A DNA stretch of 32,120 bases from UBA668 sp043721915. Lineage in GTDB: Bacteria > Actinomycetota > Acidimicrobiia > Acidimicrobiales > Ilumatobacteraceae. The stretch is taken from contig JAYSPV010000077.1 of assembly GCA_043721915.1 (NCBI GenBank), forward strand, positions 1 to 32,120, read 5' to 3'. Position 1 is the first letter of the stretch. The number at the start of each line of letters is the position of its first letter. A program made the translations under genes and the position numbers. Positions 22,767 through 30,252 of this stretch are shown here, one piece after another. The notes under the pieces are model-generated. The model saw only the letters and a list, made by a program, of their open reading frames with translations, ran no database searches and was not told where the DNA came from.

Positions 22767-24052
22767 GCCCACGTCACCTTCACGGGCAGGCGCTTCATAC
22801 CGCAGATGAAGTTGCTGCGCAGCCGTTCGATCGGCCCGGCCAGCTCGACGGAGGTGATGCGCGGCAGCAGCTCCTGGAACAGCAACTTCAGCTCCATGCG
22901 AGCCAGCTGCGCGCCCAGGCACAGGTGCGGGCTGCGCAGGTTGAACGCCACGTGGTCGTTGGGCGAGCGGTGGATATCGAACGTGAATGGGTCGGGGAAC
23001 TGGCGCTCGTCGTAGTTCGCCGAGCTGAACCACTCGAGCACCTTGTCGCCCTTCCTGATCAGCTTCCCGTGCAGCTCCACGTCCTGCGTCGCAGTCCGGC
23101 GGAAGTGCATCGTGACCGAGGTCCAGCGCAGCACTTCCTCGACAGCCCGATCGACGATCTCGGTGTTGCCGTCGATGCACGCCTGGCGCAACTCGTGGAA
23201 CTGCTCTGGCCGCTCGGCCAGCGCCTTCAACCCGCCGGCCATCGTGTAGCGGGTGGTGTCGTTGCCGGCGCTGATCATCAGCACGAACAGGTTCTTGAAC
23301 TGCAGGTCGGTGAGGCGCTCACCGTCGATCGTCGGTGCGAGCAGCGCGGTGATCAGGTCCTTGCCGGGGCACTCGTGGCGCAGCACCGCCTGGCGCTCGG
23401 CGTACTCGTACAGCTCGAGCGCGGCCGGTGAACGAAACGGGATGTGCTTGAACTGGTCGGTGTCGGTGAAGCCGACCGCGTAGTCGGTCATCTCCGGGTC
23501 GAGGTTGCCGAGCAGCGCGTCGCCCTGCTTGACCAGCCAGTCGCCGTCCTCGTCGGGCACGCCCAGCATGCGGCCGAGCATGCGCATCGGCAGTTGCTTG
23601 GCGATCAGCTCGGTGTAGTCGAAGCGCTCGCCGACCTGGGTGGCTTCCAGCACCACATCGCGAGCCAGGCCGCGGATGCCGTCCTCGTAGGTGTAGACCT
23701 CGCGCCGGCTGAACGGCTTGCTCACAAGACGGCGGTAACGGGTGTGCTCGGGCGGGTCGTACTCCAGCATGTTGCGGCGTAGGTCGAAGTCGTCGCCCTC
23801 GATCTCCTCGAGCGTGATGCCCTGCGCGCTGGAGAACAGCTCGACGTGCTGGCTGACGTACAGAAGGTCCTCGTAGCGGGTGACCGCCCAGAAGCCCTTG
23901 CCGCCGTCGTGCTCGGGCCACCAACTGACCGGGGCCTCGTCGCGCAACCGCTTGAAGGTGGCGTGCGGAAAGCCGTCGAGGTACGAATCCGGGTCGACGA
24001 TGTCGAGATCGTCGCGGCCGGGGTTCCTGCCGAGATCAGGGCCCGAGCTCAC
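22763..24052 (-). CDS. Cytochrome P450
   Basis: Heme monooxygenase of 429 residues, soluble bacterial class. The I-helix oxygen-binding motif is LMISAGNDTTRYT, the K-helix E-x-x-R is EEVLRW, and the heme ligand is C378 in HVAFNLRSPHLCLGAQLARMEL. The heme loop aligns without gaps to the CYP125-type loop F-G-G-T-G-A-H-Y-C. However, the conserved Gly four residues before Cys is Ser here and the F-G-G is F-N-L. Overall style is that of steroid or lipid-degrading actinobacterial P450s; the substrate is unknown. No ferredoxin or reductase gene is adjacent. The GTG start overlaps the stop of the preceding gene (GTGA). Confidence 0.92.
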   Translation of the reverse strand: MSSGPDLGRNPGRDDLDIVDPDSYLDGFPHATFKRLRDEAPVSWWPEHDGGKGFWAVTRYEDLLYVSQHVELFSSAQGITLEEIEGDDFDLRRNMLEYDPPEHTRYRRLVSKPFSRREVYTYEDGIRGLARDVVLEATQVGERFDYTELIAKQLPMRMLGRMLGVPDEDGDWLVKQGDALLGNLDPEMTDYAVGFTDTDQFKHIPFRSPAALELYEYAERQAVLRHECPGKDLITALLAPTIDGERLTDLQFKNLFVLMISAGNDTTRYTMAGGLKALAERPEQFHELRQACIDGNTEIVDRAVEEVLRWTSVTMHFRRTATQDVELHGKLIRKGDKVLEWFSSANYDERQFPDPFTFDIHRSPNDHVAFNLRSPHLCLGAQLARMELKLLFQELLPRITSVELAGPIERLRSNFICGMKRLPVKVTWA

Positions 24053-24840
24053 AGCGTGCGACCCCCGGCGAACGTGGTGGCCACCGACCGGAAGTAGCCC
24101 CCGATGATCTCCTTCACTTCCAGCCGCGCGACTTCCTCGACCGGGCTGGCCAGCAGCTCGATGTCGGCGTCGCCCTTCCAGGCCTGGCCCAGCTCCACGT
24201 CGCGGCCGCTCATCGTGACGAGTTCGCTGTACGTGTCGGTGCCGTCGCCCTCGATGCGCGGCATGTAACGCGAGTGGATCATCGGGTGGCCGTTGACGAA
24301 GCCGTTGCCAGCGCTCTCCTCGCGCAGCGTGACGTAGGCGTTGACGATGCGGCGGTCGTGGTAGGCAACGGTGCCGGCGAACTGTCCGCCGGGCGCCAGC
24401 CGTGGGCCGGCCTTGCCGAGCGTGACCGGGCGTGTCTGCCAGAGGCTGCCGAGCTTCTTCGGGTAGCCCTGAAAGTGGCCACGCACGAGCGCGAAGTCCT
24501 TGTCGACCCAGATGTAGACGCAACGGCTGTAGATCGTGCCCTGGTACATGCAGCGCACCACCACGAACGCCTCCTTGTACTGCGAGCGCACAGGGTCGAG
24601 CAGTTCGCTGCGGTCGTCGCCGCAGCTCTGCCAATCGGCGAAGATCATCGCGACCGCGCCGGGGTCTTGGTCGTCGGGCACGAGCGTGAGCGGCTCGGGC
24701 AGCAGCTCACGGATGCGGGCCGGGTCGGTGCGGTACTCGACGGTGATCAGGTCACCGCTGTAGTGCCACGGCATCGGCGGCAGCATCGACGCACCACCCA
24801 GCTCGGTGCGAGGGAAGATGAAGCCGTTCAGGTGCGTCAT
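24049..24840 (-). CDS. Acetoacetate decarboxylase-family protein
   Basis: A 263-residue protein of the acetoacetate decarboxylase superfamily. The active-site lysine pair is present in FQGYPKKLGS (K128, K129), matching G-F-P-K-K of the clostridial enzyme, where the first lysine forms the Schiff base. VEYRTDPARIRELLPEPL near the N-terminus is the other family block. Superfamily members decarboxylate beta-keto acids or act as aldolase-dehydratases or lactone hydrolases, so the reaction here is open. It is the first gene of the operon and has a TATAGT box 8 nt before the ATG. Immediately upstream of that box lies a 14-bp dyad shared with the 27091 promoter. Confidence 0.85.
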   Translation of the reverse strand: MTHLNGFIFPRTELGGASMLPPMPWHYSGDLITVEYRTDPARIRELLPEPLTLVPDDQDPGAVAMIFADWQSCGDDRSELLDPVRSQYKEAFVVVRCMYQGTIYSRCVYIWVDKDFALVRGHFQGYPKKLGSLWQTRPVTLGKAGPRLAPGGQFAGTVAYHDRRIVNAYVTLREESAGNGFVNGHPMIHSRYMPRIEGDGTDTYSELVTMSGRDVELGQAWKGDADIELLASPVEEVARLEVKEIIGGYFRSVATTFAGGRTL

Positions 24841-24848
24841 GGTCCCGC

Positions 24849-24854
24849 ACTATA
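24849..24854 (-). promoter_or_regulatory. -10 box of the decarboxylase-P450-puuD operon
   Basis: TATAGT on the minus strand, 8 nt, then the ATG at 24840. It directly abuts the operator dyad at 24855-24868. Confidence 0.6.
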
Positions 24855-24868
24855 GTTCGGCCCCGAAC
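24855..24868. promoter_or_regulatory. Operator dyad, copy 1
   Basis: GTTCGG-CC-CCGAAC is a perfect 14-bp inverted repeat. It covers the -10/-35 spacer of the minus-strand operon, a usual place for a repressor such as a TetR-type dimer. Its reverse complement occurs at 27042-27055 in the promoter of the plus-strand operon. Confidence 0.72.
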
Positions 24869-24999
24869 GAGTTTTGACCGTGGCGGCTCGGGGCTCCTGC
24901 AGCGCCATGCGTCACTGGACAGTGCGTAGCTGTCGGCGTCCAAGCGTTGCGCTGGTTCACCCCTTTCAAACTCGACGATCGCGAGGGTGACCTCAGGGC

Positions 25000-26241
25000 T
25001 CAGGCCTGCCAGAGTGCGTCGAGCGGTAGCGCCGTCAGCTTGTCACCCAGCGGAGTGGCCTCCGGCATGAACGACAGGACCACGCCAGCCACGAAACGGT
25101 CACCGAGACGGTCGGCCAAGAAGCGCAGGCCGCGGGTGTCCCTACTGCTGACGGACGACGCGGCCTTGACCTCGATGCCCACGATCGAGCCGTCCGGTCG
25201 CTCGACGATGAAGTCGACCTCGACACCGTCGCGATCGCGGTAGTGCCAGAGCGTGGTGCCATCCTGGTTCCAGCTGAGTTGCTTGCGCAGTTCCATCGCC
25301 ACGAACGACTCCAGCAGCGGGCCGAGTGGAGCGGTCGGTTGCGCGGCGGATTCAGCGGTCAACCCGACCAGCCGGGCGGCGAGCCCGCTGTCGACCATCA
25401 CCATCTTCGGACGGCGGATGACCTTCTTGGAGATGTTGGTCGACCATGCCGGTGTCAGCTGGATCACGAACAGCTGCGCCAACGTGGCCAGATAGCCGTC
25501 GAGCGTCCGCGGGGGCAACGTCAGCTCGGCGGCGAGGTTGGTGACGTTGAGCTCCATGCCCGCACGCGCCGCGCAGAGCCGAATGATGCGCGGCATCTCG
25601 GCGAGACGCTCCACACCGGTCAGGTCGCGAATGACCGATTGTGTGAGAGTGGCCAGGTACGCGTCGAACCATGCGGCGCGGCGGGACGGGACACGCTGCA
25701 ACGCTTCGGGAAACCCGCCGGACAGCATCACCGCCAGCAGGTCGGCCCGGCTGAGCGCTGTGGTCGGCCACCGCAACGTGCCGTTGAAGATGTCAGTGAC
25801 GAACGAGTCCTTCCGGCCGAGCAGTTCGCCCTGGCTGAGTGGCCACAGCTCGACAACCTCCACTCTGCCCACCAGGGCGTCGGCGAAACCAGGTTCCGAC
25901 AGCAGGCGGGTGGAGCCGGTGAGAATGAACCGACCCGGGCGGCGGTCGCGGTCGACCTCGGCCTTCACTGCACGGAACAGTTCAGGCACCCGCTGCACCT
26001 CGTCGATGATCAGCGGCCCGTCGAGCGTGCGCTCCACGAAGCCGCGCGGGTCCGCGAGCGCAGCATCGCGCTGGGCCGCATCGTCGAGCGTGACGATCTG
26101 ACCGCCCGCTTGCTGCCACAGTTGCCTGGCCAGGGTGCTCTTCCCCACCTGCCGAGCACCGTTGATGGCCACCACCGGTGTGTCGGCGAGCGCGGCGAGG
26201 GCCGCGTCAAGCGCCGCGCGCTGGAACTCTTGCTCTGCCAT
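25000..26241 (-). CDS. AAA ATPase with DUF4143 domain
   Basis: A 413-residue protein of the AAA_14-DUF4143 family. Walker A is GARQVGKST (28-36), Walker B is PLIIDEVQR (D80, E81), and sensor 1 is FILTGSTR. A winged-helix-like middle (about 200-260) is followed by the DUF4143 part. There the stretch DGVEVDFIVE...GIEVKAA carries a PD-(D/E)xK-like D and E-x-K pattern. The biological role of this widespread family is not settled, and members often occur in variable genome regions. The ATG at 26241 has TACGAT six bases upstream. It sits between the two operator-linked catabolic operons and does not obviously belong to either. Confidence 0.9.
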   Translation of the reverse strand: MAEQEFQRAALDAALAALADTPVVAINGARQVGKSTLARQLWQQAGGQIVTLDDAAQRDAALADPRGFVERTLDGPLIIDEVQRVPELFRAVKAEVDRDRRPGRFILTGSTRLLSEPGFADALVGRVEVVELWPLSQGELLGRKDSFVTDIFNGTLRWPTTALSRADLLAVMLSGGFPEALQRVPSRRAAWFDAYLATLTQSVIRDLTGVERLAEMPRIIRLCAARAGMELNVTNLAAELTLPPRTLDGYLATLAQLFVIQLTPAWSTNISKKVIRRPKMVMVDSGLAARLVGLTAESAAQPTAPLGPLLESFVAMELRKQLSWNQDGTTLWHYRDRDGVEVDFIVERPDGSIVGIEVKAASSVSSRDTRGLRFLADRLGDRFVAGVVLSFMPEATPLGDKLTALPLDALWQA

Positions 26242-26247
26242 GCGGGC

Positions 26248-26253
26248 ATCGTA
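26248..26253 (-). promoter_or_regulatory. -10 box of the DUF4143 ATPase gene
   Basis: TACGAT on the minus strand, 6 nt, then the ATG at 26241. Confidence 0.5.
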
Positions 26254-26343
26254 GACGAGATTCGACGGAATTGCATGCGGATCTGTCGGCACTGCTGTTG
26301 CGGATCTGTCGGAGTGCCAACTGCGGATTCGTCGATCCAGGCG

Positions 26344-26880
26344 TCATCCGTTCGCGGCCAGCAACGCGGACACGACATCGGTCTTGCCTGTTGTGTAGGC
26401 CTCGCGGTCGACAGGATGCTGCTCCGCCAGTCGTACCTTCACGGCCTCGTACGTCCGCCGGGCTGTCGGACTGGCACGCAGGAGGTCGCGGAGCCGCAGG
26501 TAGTCCCTCCACTGCGTGCCGTCAAGGCCGACGGCGTGCAGATGAGCCACCCGGTGCCGCAGTCGCGAGTGAAGGACGAACACATTCCCGCCGGAGTCGC
26601 CCGCATCGCCTCGGTAGACCCAGCCGGCGGTTCCGAGCGTCGAGATGATGCGCACCAGGTCATCGGCGGCGACCATGCCGAGCGCGAGGTCGATGACCGG
26701 CTTCGCCAGCAGCCCGACCACCGACGACGACCCGATCTGCTCGACCCGCCCGCCGGCCCCGAGCAACGCCGCAACCCGGTCGCGGAGCGCCGACCCGGCT
26801 GCGAGCCACTCCTCGGTCGTGCGCCGCAGGCTGACCACTTCGTCGTCGAGCCCAAGGCCGGCGGCCGCCCAGTCATCCAC
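26344..26880 (-). CDS. GrpB-family (UPF0157) protein
   Basis: A 178-residue protein of the GrpB family, which has a nucleotidyltransferase-like fold. Seen are VEQIGSSSVVGLLAKPVIDLALG, matching the family I-G-S-T-A-V-P-G-L-x-A-K-P-x-I-D block, HRVAHLHAVGLDGTQWRDYLRLRDLL, and the C-terminal YTTGKTDVVSALL. Function is unknown; some fused members have CoA kinase domains. I chose the GTG at 26880. The frame continues upstream without family similarity, and CATGAT lies six bases before this GTG, a near match to the local -10 pattern. Confidence 0.82.
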   Translation of the reverse strand: MDDWAAAGLGLDDEVVSLRRTTEEWLAAGSALRDRVAALLGAGGRVEQIGSSSVVGLLAKPVIDLALGMVAADDLVRIISTLGTAGWVYRGDAGDSGGNVFVLHSRLRHRVAHLHAVGLDGTQWRDYLRLRDLLRASPTARRTYEAVKVRLAEQHPVDREAYTTGKTDVVSALLAANG

Positions 26881-27037
26881 CTCGCCATCATGCCGCGCAC
26901 GCAGCCCTTCCGCCGCCCTTCCGCCGCCGGCCGCAAGTTCACCGAAGTCTGAAAGAGGTGAACTTGGGCACACGGTCGAGCCCGGCCCGCTCCGCCGACC
27001 ACTGGTGAGGCACGTCACCGACGTGCGGGCGGTCACG

Positions 27038-27043
27038 TATAGT
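27038..27043 (+). promoter_or_regulatory. -10 box of the FAH-ALDH operon
   Basis: TATAGT, overlapping the left edge of the operator dyad at 27042-27055. Unlike the leaderless genes it gives a leader of about 40 nt, and the first gene has a Shine-Dalgarno sequence. Confidence 0.55.
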
Positions 27044-27055
27044 TCGGGGCCGAAC
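27042..27055. promoter_or_regulatory. Operator dyad, copy 2
   Basis: GTTCGG-GG-CCGAAC, a perfect 14-bp inverted repeat within an 18-bp one (27040-27057). It is the exact reverse complement of the copy at 24855-24868. Both sites share TATAGTTCGG-SS-CCGAAC, which links the two operons' control. Confidence 0.72.
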
Positions 27056-27090
27056 TACTGCGAGTGTACTCGCGGCACCCGAGGAGACCC

Positions 27091-28002
27091 ATGGCCGACA
27101 TCAGAAGGATCTTGCTCGACGGGTACCCGACCGTCATGGTGCGCCAAGAGGTCAACGGCGTCGACACGCTGGTGGCACGCGACGGCCGCAGCATCGGGGT
27201 CGACGACGCCGTGCACCTGTCGCCGGTGGAACCAACCAAGATCATCTGCGTCCACCTCAACTACGTCAGCCGGGTCGCCGAGTTCGGCGTCACGCTGCCA
27301 CCCGCGCCCACCTACTTCCACAAGCCGATCAGCGCGCTCAACGCACACAGGGCCGCCGTCGTGCGGCCAAGCAACTGCAAGTGGCTGAACTACGAAGGCG
27401 AGATCGCGATCGTGATCGGCCGCACCTGCCGCAACGTGTCGCACGCCGAGGCGGGCGACTACATCGCCGGTTACACGGTCGCCAACGACTACGGCCTGCA
27501 CGACTTCCGCGACACCGACAGCGGCAGCATGTTGCGCGTGAAGGGCGCCGACACGCTGTGCCCGCTAGGCCCCGGCCTCGTCACGGACTGGGATTTCCGC
27601 AACAAGCAGATTCGCACGATCGTCAACGGCGTGGTGAAGCAGGAGGACAACACCGACACGATGGCGTGGGACATGCACTACCTCGTGGCCGACATCGCCC
27701 GGCTGATCACGCTGGTGCCCGGCGACGTCATCCTCTCGGGCACACCGGCCATCAGCCGCACCGTCTACCCGGGCGACGTGGTGACGGTGGAGGTGGAAGG
27801 CCTCGGCGCGCTCACCAACCACATCGTCGACGGCCCGGTGCCGGTGAGCGACGAAGTCGGTGCCCAGCCCACCGAGACCGACGAGGTGCTGAGCACCGCG
27901 ATGGGTGGCGAGTGGCCGCCGCGCGGCACCCGCCGGCCCGAGCCGACACCACGCGACGCCCTGCCCATCCCTCGCATCCGCCCGAATGCGCCGGGGTACT
28001 GA
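27091..28002 (+). CDS. Fumarylacetoacetate hydrolase-family protein
   Basis: A 303-residue protein with a FAH domain, whose family acts on fumarylpyruvate, acylpyruvates, 2-hydroxyhepta-2,4-dienedioate and similar diketo acids. Metal ligands are E102 and E104 in YEGEIAIVIG and D133 in VANDYGLHD. CVHLNYVSRVAEFG, KGADTLCPLGP and LVPGDVILSGTPAI are the other family blocks. The ~50-residue N-terminal extension and the Pro/Arg-rich tail (about 270-303) are less conserved. The start has GAGGAG (27081-27086) 4 nt before the ATG. The aldehyde dehydrogenase begins one base after its stop codon. The pairing suggests ring-cleavage or related catabolism; the substrate is unknown. Confidence 0.9.
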   Translation: MADIRRILLDGYPTVMVRQEVNGVDTLVARDGRSIGVDDAVHLSPVEPTKIICVHLNYVSRVAEFGVTLPPAPTYFHKPISALNAHRAAVVRPSNCKWLNYEGEIAIVIGRTCRNVSHAEAGDYIAGYTVANDYGLHDFRDTDSGSMLRVKGADTLCPLGPGLVTDWDFRNKQIRTIVNGVVKQEDNTDTMAWDMHYLVADIARLITLVPGDVILSGTPAISRTVYPGDVVTVEVEGLGALTNHIVDGPVPVSDEVGAQPTETDEVLSTAMGGEWPPRGTRRPEPTPRDALPIPRIRPNAPGY

Positions 28003-28003
28003 G

Positions 28004-29506
28004 ATGGCAGCGACACCTTCGAGCACGCCCTTCACCGGTGGCACTCGCATCGATGTCGGCGGTGTCGCCGTCAGCACCGATCACTACATCGGTGGCGAGC
28101 GCATCGCGTCACCGCTCACCTTCGAGGATCGCTCGCCGCTCGACTGGTCGGTGAAGCTGGCCGACGTCTCCCGCGGCGACGACGCGATCGCCGAGATGGC
28201 CATCAGTGCAGCCATCGACGCGTTCCCCGCGTGGGCCGCGCTCGGCGCCGGCGGCCGGGCCGAGATCATGCACCGCCTCGCCGACCTGATCGACGCACAC
28301 ATCCCATCGCTCGCCGCGGTCGAGTGCCTCGACATGGCGATGCTCGAGGAGAGCCTCCGCCTGCGGGTGCTCGCGCGCGGGGCTCGCAACTTCCGCGCCT
28401 ACGCCGATCTCGCCCGCGACCACGAGGAGCGGGTGTGGTCGTCCAACGGCACGGCCAACCGCGTCATCCGCATGCCCGCCGGCGCCACCGTGGTGATCAC
28501 CCCGTGGAACGCGCCGTTCATGCTCTCCACCTGGAAGTGCGCGCCGGCGCTGGCGGCCGGCAACACCGTCGTGCTCAAGCCCGCCGAGTGGAGCCCGCTG
28601 TCGTGCAGCCTGCTGGCCGACCTCGCTCACGAAGCCGGCATGCCCCCCGGCGTGTTCAACGTGGTGCAGGGCATCGGTGAGGAAGTCGGCGCGGCCCTCG
28701 TGCGCGACCCACGGCTCAAGCGGATCAGCTTCACCGGCTCACCCGAGACGGCGCGCCACATCGGCGTCGCAGCAGCGAAGAACATCGTGCCGTTCACCGC
28801 CGAGCTGGGTGGCAAAGGCCCGTTCATCGTGTTCGCCGACGCCGACCTGGACGCGGCGGCGCGCAAGGCCGCCGGTCAGTTCGACGACAGCGGCCAGGTG
28901 TGCCTCGCCGGCACGCGCATCATGGTCGAGGAGAGCGTGCGCGACGAGTTCCTCACCCGCTTCCACCGATTCGCCGACCAGCACGTGCTCGGCGATTCGC
29001 ACGACCCGGCCACGACGATCAGCCCGATGATCCACCCGGAACACTTCGCCCGCGTGGCCGGCTTCGTCGACCGCGCCTGCGCCGCCGGCGACACGATCCT
29101 GCGCGGCGGCGAGGCGAGCGCGCTGGGCGGCGGCGACGGCCTGTGGTACGAGCCGACGCTGATCGAGCCGAGTTCGAACGACAGCGAAGTGGTGCAGCGC
29201 GAGATCTTCGGCCCTGTGCTCACGTTCCAGACGTTCACCGACGAGGCGGATGCGGTGCGGCTGGCGAACAGCACCCAGTACGGGCTGAGCGCGATCGTGT
29301 ACACGTCGTCCCAGGAGCGTGCCGAGCGGATGGGCCGCGCGGTGCGGGCCGGCACGATCTGGACGAACTGCTTCCTCGTGCGCGACCTCACCGCACCTTT
29401 CGGTGGCTGCGGCCTCAGTGGCATCGGGCGCGAAGGCGGCGACTACGCACTCGACTTCTACAGCGACCTCAAGATGTTCCAGGTACTGGAAGGCACTACG
29501 AGCTGA
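28004..29506 (+). CDS. NAD(P)-dependent aldehyde dehydrogenase
   Basis: A 500-residue ALDH-superfamily enzyme. The catalytic Cys is C300 in DDSGQVCLAGTR and the general base E267 is in FTAELGGKGP. N169 is in ITPWNAPFM, K192 is in LKPAEWSPL, and the cofactor loop is ISFTGSPETAR. REIFGPVLTFQTF and PFGGCGLSGIGREGG are the C-terminal family blocks. It resembles semialdehyde dehydrogenases such as those for 5-carboxymethyl-2-hydroxymuconate semialdehyde, which are often next to FAH-family genes. The exact substrate cannot be read. It is the second and last gene of the operon and converges with trxA across a hairpin that contains both stop codons. Confidence 0.95.
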   Translation: MAATPSSTPFTGGTRIDVGGVAVSTDHYIGGERIASPLTFEDRSPLDWSVKLADVSRGDDAIAEMAISAAIDAFPAWAALGAGGRAEIMHRLADLIDAHIPSLAAVECLDMAMLEESLRLRVLARGARNFRAYADLARDHEERVWSSNGTANRVIRMPAGATVVITPWNAPFMLSTWKCAPALAAGNTVVLKPAEWSPLSCSLLADLAHEAGMPPGVFNVVQGIGEEVGAALVRDPRLKRISFTGSPETARHIGVAAAKNIVPFTAELGGKGPFIVFADADLDAAARKAAGQFDDSGQVCLAGTRIMVEESVRDEFLTRFHRFADQHVLGDSHDPATTISPMIHPEHFARVAGFVDRACAAGDTILRGGEASALGGGDGLWYEPTLIEPSSNDSEVVQREIFGPVLTFQTFTDEADAVRLANSTQYGLSAIVYTSSQERAERMGRAVRAGTIWTNCFLVRDLTAPFGGCGLSGIGREGGDYALDFYSDLKMFQVLEGTTS

Positions 29507-29533
29507 GGCAACCGGCCTGCCCGCTGCCTCAGC
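29502..29533. terminator. Bidirectional hairpin containing both stop codons
   Basis: GCTGAGGCA (29502-29510) and TGCCTCAGC (29525-29533) are perfect 9-bp arms around a 14-nt loop. The ALDH stop is in the left arm and the trxA stop is in the right arm. No T-tract. Position between convergent genes supports a shared terminator. Confidence 0.55.
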
Positions 29534-29900
29534 CGCCGGTGCTGTCGGCGGCTGCGATCTCGGAGCGCACCGCATCCATGTCGAGCGCCTTCACCTGAAC
29601 GATCAGGTCCTCCAGAGCATGCGACGGCAACGCGCCGGGCTGGGAGAACACCTGAATGCCGTCACGGAAGATCATCAGCGTCGGGATCGAACGAATGCCG
29701 AGCGCCCCGCTGAGCTGCTGCTCGGCCTCGGTGTCCACCTTCGCGAAGACGGCCTCGGGGTGGTTGGTTGCGCTCTGCTCGAACACCGGAGCGAACGAAC
29801 GGCACGGCCCACACCATGATGCCCAGAAGTCGACGAGCACGATGCCGTCCTGGAGGACGGTCGGTTCGAACTGATCGGCGGTCAACTGCACGGTGGACAT
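29529..29900 (-). CDS. trxA: Thioredoxin
   Basis: A 123-residue thioredoxin, a general disulphide reductase in the cytoplasm. The active site is WCGPC (29-33) in VLVDFWASWCGPC, and the cis-Pro loop is RSIPTLMIF. The tail (about 105-123) is slightly longer than in E. coli TrxA. The start is supported by AAGGAG followed by 5 nt. The frame stays open far upstream, but that reading runs antisense into the FHA-ABC gene and passes through a likely operator. No reductase gene is nearby. A dyad of CsoR type lies about 57 bp upstream, so this copy may be induced by metal or sulfur stress. Confidence 0.94.
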   Translation of the reverse strand: MSTVQLTADQFEPTVLQDGIVLVDFWASWCGPCRSFAPVFEQSATNHPEAVFAKVDTEAEQQLSGALGIRSIPTLMIFRDGIQVFSQPGALPSHALEDLIVQVKALDMDAVRSEIAAADSTGG

Positions 29901-29956
29901 GGGGGCTCCTTGCGAGGGATGCGCAGTCGGCGTGACCGGCGCTGGATCTGGAACCG

Positions 29957-29972
29957 ATACCCGGCTGGGTAT
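29957..29972. promoter_or_regulatory. CsoR/CstR-like operator dyad upstream of trxA
   Basis: ATACCC-GGCT-GGGTAT, a perfect 6-bp inverted repeat with a 4-nt spacer. It matches the general TACC-N-GGTA form of operators bound by CsoR-family repressors (copper, nickel or persulfide sensors). The rest of the 352-bp gap 29901-30252 holds no convincing gene. A stretch at about 30030-30200 (-) reads protein-like but lacks its own stop or ribosome-binding site. Confidence 0.45.
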
Positions 29973-30252
29973 ATTCCCGAGCTGGCGGTGGGGGCAGCCG
30001 CGACGGGTTGACCGTTCAGTAGTCCGAGTTAACGCGTCACCTGTGTAGAGCCACTCCCCATCCAGGAAGAGAAAGCATGTGGAGAGCCGGTACGAGGGCC
30101 AGTTCGCGGCCCCGGGAAGGGTGAAGCCGAACGTGTCTGATGCAATCGGCTCTCCGTGTCGAATCCGCGACATGTACCAACGGACATTGACGTGCACCGA
30201 CGCTCGGTGCAAGAGTGCGGCGGGGCGTTTCGGCGCTGGGGGAAGGGTGACG

